Source: Pseudomonas aestuarii
Lineage (GTDB): Bacteria > Pseudomonadota > Gammaproteobacteria > Pseudomonadales > Pseudomonadaceae
Assembly (NCBI RefSeq): GCF_027988105.1
Contig: NZ_JAQJZJ010000012.1
Location: 105,423-169,422, forward strand
DNA: 64,000 nucleotides
Reading direction: 5' to 3'
A model generated the notes under the pieces. The model saw nothing but the letters and a program-made list of their open reading frames with translations. It searched no databases and was not told the origin of the DNA. This document shows positions 59,169 through 64,000 of this stretch, one piece after another. How positions within the stretch are numbered: position 1 is the stretch's first letter; each line of letters opens with the position of its first letter. A program made the translations under genes and the position numbers.

Positions 59169-60494
59169 CTAGAGCGTCAGGGTCAGGCGCCGCAGCAGGG
59201 CGCCGGGCAGCAGGGTCGAGCCGTTGTGGCGCTGGTAATAGGTGCTGGTGGACAGGCTCAGCTCGCGTTCGCGGGTCAGGGCTTCGAGCTGGCTGCCGAG
59301 CAGGTCGTAGAGGCTGTCGTCGAAGCGCATGCTGGCGAGTGGCGCCTGCAGCTTGCCGTCCTCGACCCAGAAGGTGGCGAAGCGGGTCATGCCGGTCAGG
59401 CGCCCGGCCGGGCGGTCGGAGTAGTTGAGGTACCAGAGGTTGCCGATGTACAGGCCGGTGCCGAGGCGGGCGAGGATCTGGTCCTGTTCCAGGCTGCCGG
59501 CGGCCATGGCCAGCGCCTGCGGGCTTTCCCAGGGGCTGGCGCCGTTGGCCGGCAGGCCGTATTCGGCGGCGCTGCGTGAGCTGACCAGTTGCTCGCCGGG
59601 CTGACCGGCCTGGATCAAATTCAGGTCGCGGCGCGGGTAGCCTTCGCTGGAAAACGCCGGGGTCAGGGAATCGCTGACCTGCTCATGCAGGTTCAGCAGC
59701 GGGCTGAGGCTGGCGGCGCCGGCATGCAGGCGTTGCAGCGGGCTGTCCTTGTCGGCCAGGGCCTGGGCGGAAAAGCCGCCCCAACTCATCAGTTCGAGAA
59801 TTTCCTGCAGGGCGGCGGGCGCCAGGTAGGCGCGGTAGCTGCCGGGCGCCAGGGTGCGCACCGGCTGGCCCAGATAGCTCAGTTGCTCGCGCGCCTGCTG
59901 CATGCGCCGGGCGAAGACCTCGGCCTGCCAGGTCTGGCCGGCGTATTGCGCCTTGAGCGCCTGGCCGTTGGCGTGGAACAGGCTCCAGTCGAAGTTGAAG
60001 CTGCTCGCCTGGTGCCAGCCGAAGGCGCCGCTGGAATTGGCGAAGCCGCGGCTGATCGGGCCGGCGGCGTAGAAGCCGACCAGATCCAGGCCCTGTGCGG
60101 CCTGGCCGATCTGCTCGACCACGGCGGCGCTGTCCGGCAGCGCTTCGAGTTGCAGCACATGGCTGTGCCAGGCCTCGCGATTGAGCTGCAGGTAAGGGTC
60201 GAGCGGCAGCAGCGGCAGGGTCTGGCGCAGGTGCTGGAGGGCGTCGGCCAGGCGCTGACGATCGTCCGGCGCCGTGCCGCTGAGGGTGACCTGCAGCTCG
60301 GCATGGCGGCCGTCGTGGATCAGCTGCAGGGTCAGACTGGCCTGCTGCACATGGCCGGCCTGGCGCACCTTGCCCTGGTTGAAACGGATGAATTCGGAGG
60401 ATTCGGCGCTGTAGCCGAGGCTGAATTCTTCGCCTGGGTTCAGTGCGCCACGCAGCCATTCGCTCAGCGCGGAAAATTGCTTCAGGTTGTCCAT
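59169..60494 (-). CDS. TldD/PmbA family protein, PmbA/TldE-like
   Basis: A 441-residue protein of the TldE/PmbA side of the family: it lacks the HExxxH motif that the partner carries, and shows the segments SAESSEFIRFNQGKVRQAGHVQ and RFATFWVEDGKLQAPLASMRF. The ATG overlaps the partner stop by one base (TGATG), so the pair is translationally coupled. TldD/TldE pairs form proteases that process modified peptides. This pair is probably a paralogue of the housekeeping one. Confidence 0.87.
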   Translation of the reverse strand: MDNLKQFSALSEWLRGALNPGEEFSLGYSAESSEFIRFNQGKVRQAGHVQQASLTLQLIHDGRHAELQVTLSGTAPDDRQRLADALQHLRQTLPLLPLDPYLQLNREAWHSHVLQLEALPDSAAVVEQIGQAAQGLDLVGFYAAGPISRGFANSSGAFGWHQASSFNFDWSLFHANGQALKAQYAGQTWQAEVFARRMQQAREQLSYLGQPVRTLAPGSYRAYLAPAALQEILELMSWGGFSAQALADKDSPLQRLHAGAASLSPLLNLHEQVSDSLTPAFSSEGYPRRDLNLIQAGQPGEQLVSSRSAAEYGLPANGASPWESPQALAMAAGSLEQDQILARLGTGLYIGNLWYLNYSDRPAGRLTGMTRFATFWVEDGKLQAPLASMRFDDSLYDLLGSQLEALTRERELSLSTSTYYQRHNGSTLLPGALLRRLTLTL

Positions 60495-61936
60495 CAGGCG
60501 GCTCCGCCGAATACGTCGGCCTGGCTGAATACGCAGGCCGGTGTGGCGTGGCCGACCCGCACCACCTGGTTGGGTTCGCCCTTGCCGCAGTGCGCGGTGC
60601 CGAGCACCTCGCGGGTGCTGGCGTCGCCGACGGCCGCGAGCGAGCCCCAGAACTGGCTGGAGATGCCACGGTAATTGGGGTTCTTGACCACGCCGCGCAA
60701 CTGGCCGTGCTCGATCAGCTGGCCCCATTCGCAGCCGAACTGGAACTTGTTGCGCGCGTCGTCGATCGACCAGGAACGGTTGCTGGCCATCAGGATGCCG
60801 TGTTCGATGCCGCCGATCAGTTGTTCCAGGCTGTGGTTGCCCGGTTCGATATTGAGGTTGGCCATGCGGTCGATCGGCGGCCGGTTCCAGTTGCAGGCGC
60901 GGCTGTTGGCCACGCCCGCCAGGCCGCAGCGCCACTGCGACAGGGCGCCACCGAGGGGGCGCAGCAGCAGGCCGTCACGGATCAGGTACTCGCGGCGCGC
61001 CGGGCTGCCGTCGTCGTCATGGGCGTAGCTGGCCAGCTCCTCGGGGATCTGCGGGTCGAAGGTCACGTTGAGCAGGCTGGAGCCGTATTGCAGCTGGCCG
61101 AAGTCACCGGTCTTGACGAAGCTGGTGCCGGCGAAGTTGCGCTCGTCGCCGAGGATGCGGTCCAGCTCCAGCGGGTGGCCGATGGATTCGTGCAGTTGCA
61201 GGATCATCTGATCCGGCATCAGCAGCAGGTCACGCGGGCCGCTCGGCGCGTTGGCCGCGAGCAGCAGTTGCAGGGCCTGGTCGGCGACCTGCGGCGCGGC
61301 GCCGATCAGGCCCAGGCGCTCGATCACCTCGGCGCCGCCCTGCTGGCCGAGGTGGGCGCCGCCGAGGTTGCGGGTCTGGCTGTCCTGGCCGTCATAGGCG
61401 GTGACGCTGAGGTGTGGGTAGACGAAACGCTGGGCCTGGTGCAACTCGGCGCCGCTGTTGTTGAGGTAGAGCTGCTCGACTTGGGTCAGGTCGAGGCCGA
61501 CCCGCCAATTGACCAGGCGCGAATCGTTGGGCACGGCGGCGGACTCGGCGGCGAGCAGCTGGTAGCACTCGGCGAGCGAGGGGAAGGCCTGCTCCAGGCC
61601 GGGCGAGCGGTACTCGCCGCGTTCGCTGGAGGGCGCCAGGGCGCGCTGGTCGAGCAAGGCCTGCGGGGCAATCCGCCGGGCCAGCGCCGTGGCCCGCTCC
61701 AGCGCGGCCTGCAGGCCCTCACGCGACAGGTCGCTGGTCGCGGCGTAGGCCTCGACCCCGGCCAGCCGCACACTGAGCATCGCCCCTTGATCGCGGCTGA
61801 AGCGCGGCGGTTCGGCCACCTGCTTGCGCATCGCCAGCTGCTGGTGGTCTTCGCGCACATAGCGCAGCGACCAGTATTCGGCGTCGCTGCGCAGGGCGGC
61901 GAAGTGCTGCTTGAGTGTGGCGAAGGCCTCGAACAT
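60494..61936 (-). CDS. TldD/PmbA family metalloprotease, TldD-like
   Basis: A 480-residue protein. The metal site HESIGH (in LQLHESIGHPLE) is the HExxxH of TldD. N-terminal and C-terminal beta-rich halves fit the fold. AGGAG precedes the ATG. It pairs with the downstream PmbA/TldE-like gene. Together they should form a heterodimeric zinc protease of the class that matures peptides such as microcin B17 or cuts unfolded ones. A dispersed repeat lies just upstream. Confidence 0.89.
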   Translation of the reverse strand: MFEAFATLKQHFAALRSDAEYWSLRYVREDHQQLAMRKQVAEPPRFSRDQGAMLSVRLAGVEAYAATSDLSREGLQAALERATALARRIAPQALLDQRALAPSSERGEYRSPGLEQAFPSLAECYQLLAAESAAVPNDSRLVNWRVGLDLTQVEQLYLNNSGAELHQAQRFVYPHLSVTAYDGQDSQTRNLGGAHLGQQGGAEVIERLGLIGAAPQVADQALQLLLAANAPSGPRDLLLMPDQMILQLHESIGHPLELDRILGDERNFAGTSFVKTGDFGQLQYGSSLLNVTFDPQIPEELASYAHDDDGSPARREYLIRDGLLLRPLGGALSQWRCGLAGVANSRACNWNRPPIDRMANLNIEPGNHSLEQLIGGIEHGILMASNRSWSIDDARNKFQFGCEWGQLIEHGQLRGVVKNPNYRGISSQFWGSLAAVGDASTREVLGTAHCGKGEPNQVVRVGHATPACVFSQADVFGGAA

Positions 61937-62393
61937 AGGGCGGCTCCTGTGCTGTGGCGCCCGCGCTAAGCGGCGCTAGCAGGCCGTTGAAAAGCGTAGG
62001 CGAGGCAGTCGAGGCTAGGCAAAAACAGGCGAAGAAACGACTGGGGTCGCATTCGACTTTACGTGTTGTAAATGAGCTTTTTGATCGGACTCGCGCACGA
62101 GCCTGTTTTTAACGACGCATCGGCAACGTAGGTAGTTTTTCAACAGCCTGCTGGAGGATGCCGGCGACAACCGACTGCAAGCGCCATGATTGCCCAGGGA
62201 TGGGGTTTGCGACAAGCGGGTGGGCGGGTTTCTGGATCAGGCAGCAAGGGCAGAAGCATCGCCCCGGCTCGGGCCGCCTCCAGGTGCGCGGGCAGCGCCA
62301 GGCTGTTGTGGGAGGCGCGCCCCGCGGCGAATGCAGACCGCAGGGCTGCTCTCAAGGCCCAAGGTGTCGCCACGGCGCGCCGTGGCGAGTGCC
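61937..62393. other. Non-coding region between dbpA and the TldD-like gene
   Basis: About 457 bp. It contains a dispersed inverted-repeat element (61978-62152). The remainder is GC-rich with no supported frame or RNA. Both flanking genes run leftward, so the promoter of the TldD-like operon lies here or within the repeat. Confidence 0.4.
61978..62152. repeat. Dispersed inverted-repeat element, copy B
   Basis: A 175-bp element with terminal arms AGCAGGCCGTTGAAAA (61978-61993) and TTTTCAACAGCCTGCT (62137-62152), matching at 15 of 16 positions. Interior TTTACGTGTTGTAAATGAGC and GTTTTTAACGACGCATCGGC are typical of intergenic repeats I recall from other Pseudomonas genomes. Copy A (58094-58231) shares the interior. 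Confidence 0.8.
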
Positions 62394-63773
<1,380 letters not shown>

Positions 63774-64000
63774 GGTTCAGGCCTGAAAATCGAAATGACG
63801 CGCAGTGTAGCAGGCGGCGACGCTGGCGTTACTGCCAGTGCGACCGGGGGCAGCATCGCGCCAGCCGGCCGTGGCGGTCTTGGCGCCGACCAATATCCTC
63901 GAGCAATCCGCAATTTGTCGGCTGCCACTCGCCGCAGGCAGTGCCCCGTCGATCACCGGTACGCCACACATTTGGCGGGCTGTCGCTGCGCTCCGAGGCC
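63774..64000. other. End of window, no gene supported
   Basis: These 227 bp upstream of dbpA contain its promoter. A short open frame on the leftward strand (63777-63971) has no recognisable features and is not called. Confidence 0.3.

Noticed and set aside
63777..63971. Short leftward open frame upstream of dbpA
   Set aside because: It has no motif, and no usable ribosome binding site could be confirmed.

Overview
The window is about 64 kb of GC-rich chromosome from a gammaproteobacterium, almost certainly a Pseudomonas. The gene order gspE-like ATPase / CYTH-CHAD / DUF47-Pit / argE / argA / gshA / thioesterase-tex / amgR-amgS / rimK-rimB / hslR is, from memory, the order of the corresponding P. 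aeruginosa block. GspE-like, DUF2388, MASE1 and Rmf/CrpP-type proteins and REP-like repeats fit the same genus. Almost every base is coding. No rRNA, tRNA or CRISPR was recognised.

Layout. 0-8 kb: the end of a periplasmic binding protein, a DUF2868 membrane protein with its DUF3482 GTPase partner, a membrane diguanylate cyclase overlapping folA, a YitT protein and ilvD. 8-13 kb: a polyamine/GABA-type ABC importer (ATPase, binding protein, two permeases). 13-24 kb: an RlmI-like rRNA methyltransferase, an HDOD protein, a DUF2388 secreted protein, GNAT-NfeD-SPFH, two divergent L,D-transpeptidases, a GspE/PulE ATPase and a CYTH-CHAD protein. 24-34 kb: phosphate transport, arginine and glutathione synthesis genes and tex. 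34-42 kb: the AmgRS envelope-stress system, a 1266-residue MASE1-LOV-PAS3-GGDEF-EAL protein, and rimB-rimK-hslR. 42-55 kb: accessory metabolism, comprising a Tat-exported intradiol dioxygenase, a SLC13 transporter, a TetR regulator with two GSTs, a flavoprotein, a subtilase, a macro-domain protein, a GlxA-type regulator divergent from a methyltransferase, and an SsuABC-like transporter. 55.5-57.7 kb: an AT-rich array of three integron gene cassettes with recognisable attC sites but no integrase; one cassette encodes a TIR-domain protein. 58-64 kb: another periplasmic binding protein, a TldD/PmbA-type pair and dbpA.

The most interesting items are the integrase-less cassette array carrying a TIR protein with the candidate NADase glutamate, and the putative blue-light (LOV) cyclic-di-GMP enzyme convergent with rimBK, an operon whose product in P. 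fluorescens is reported to respond to cyclic-di-GMP. Other structure includes long inverted repeats inside operons (amgR-amgS, the ABC importer), at least two copies of a dispersed inverted-repeat element, and a TetR gene whose promoter position suggests a leaderless mRNA.
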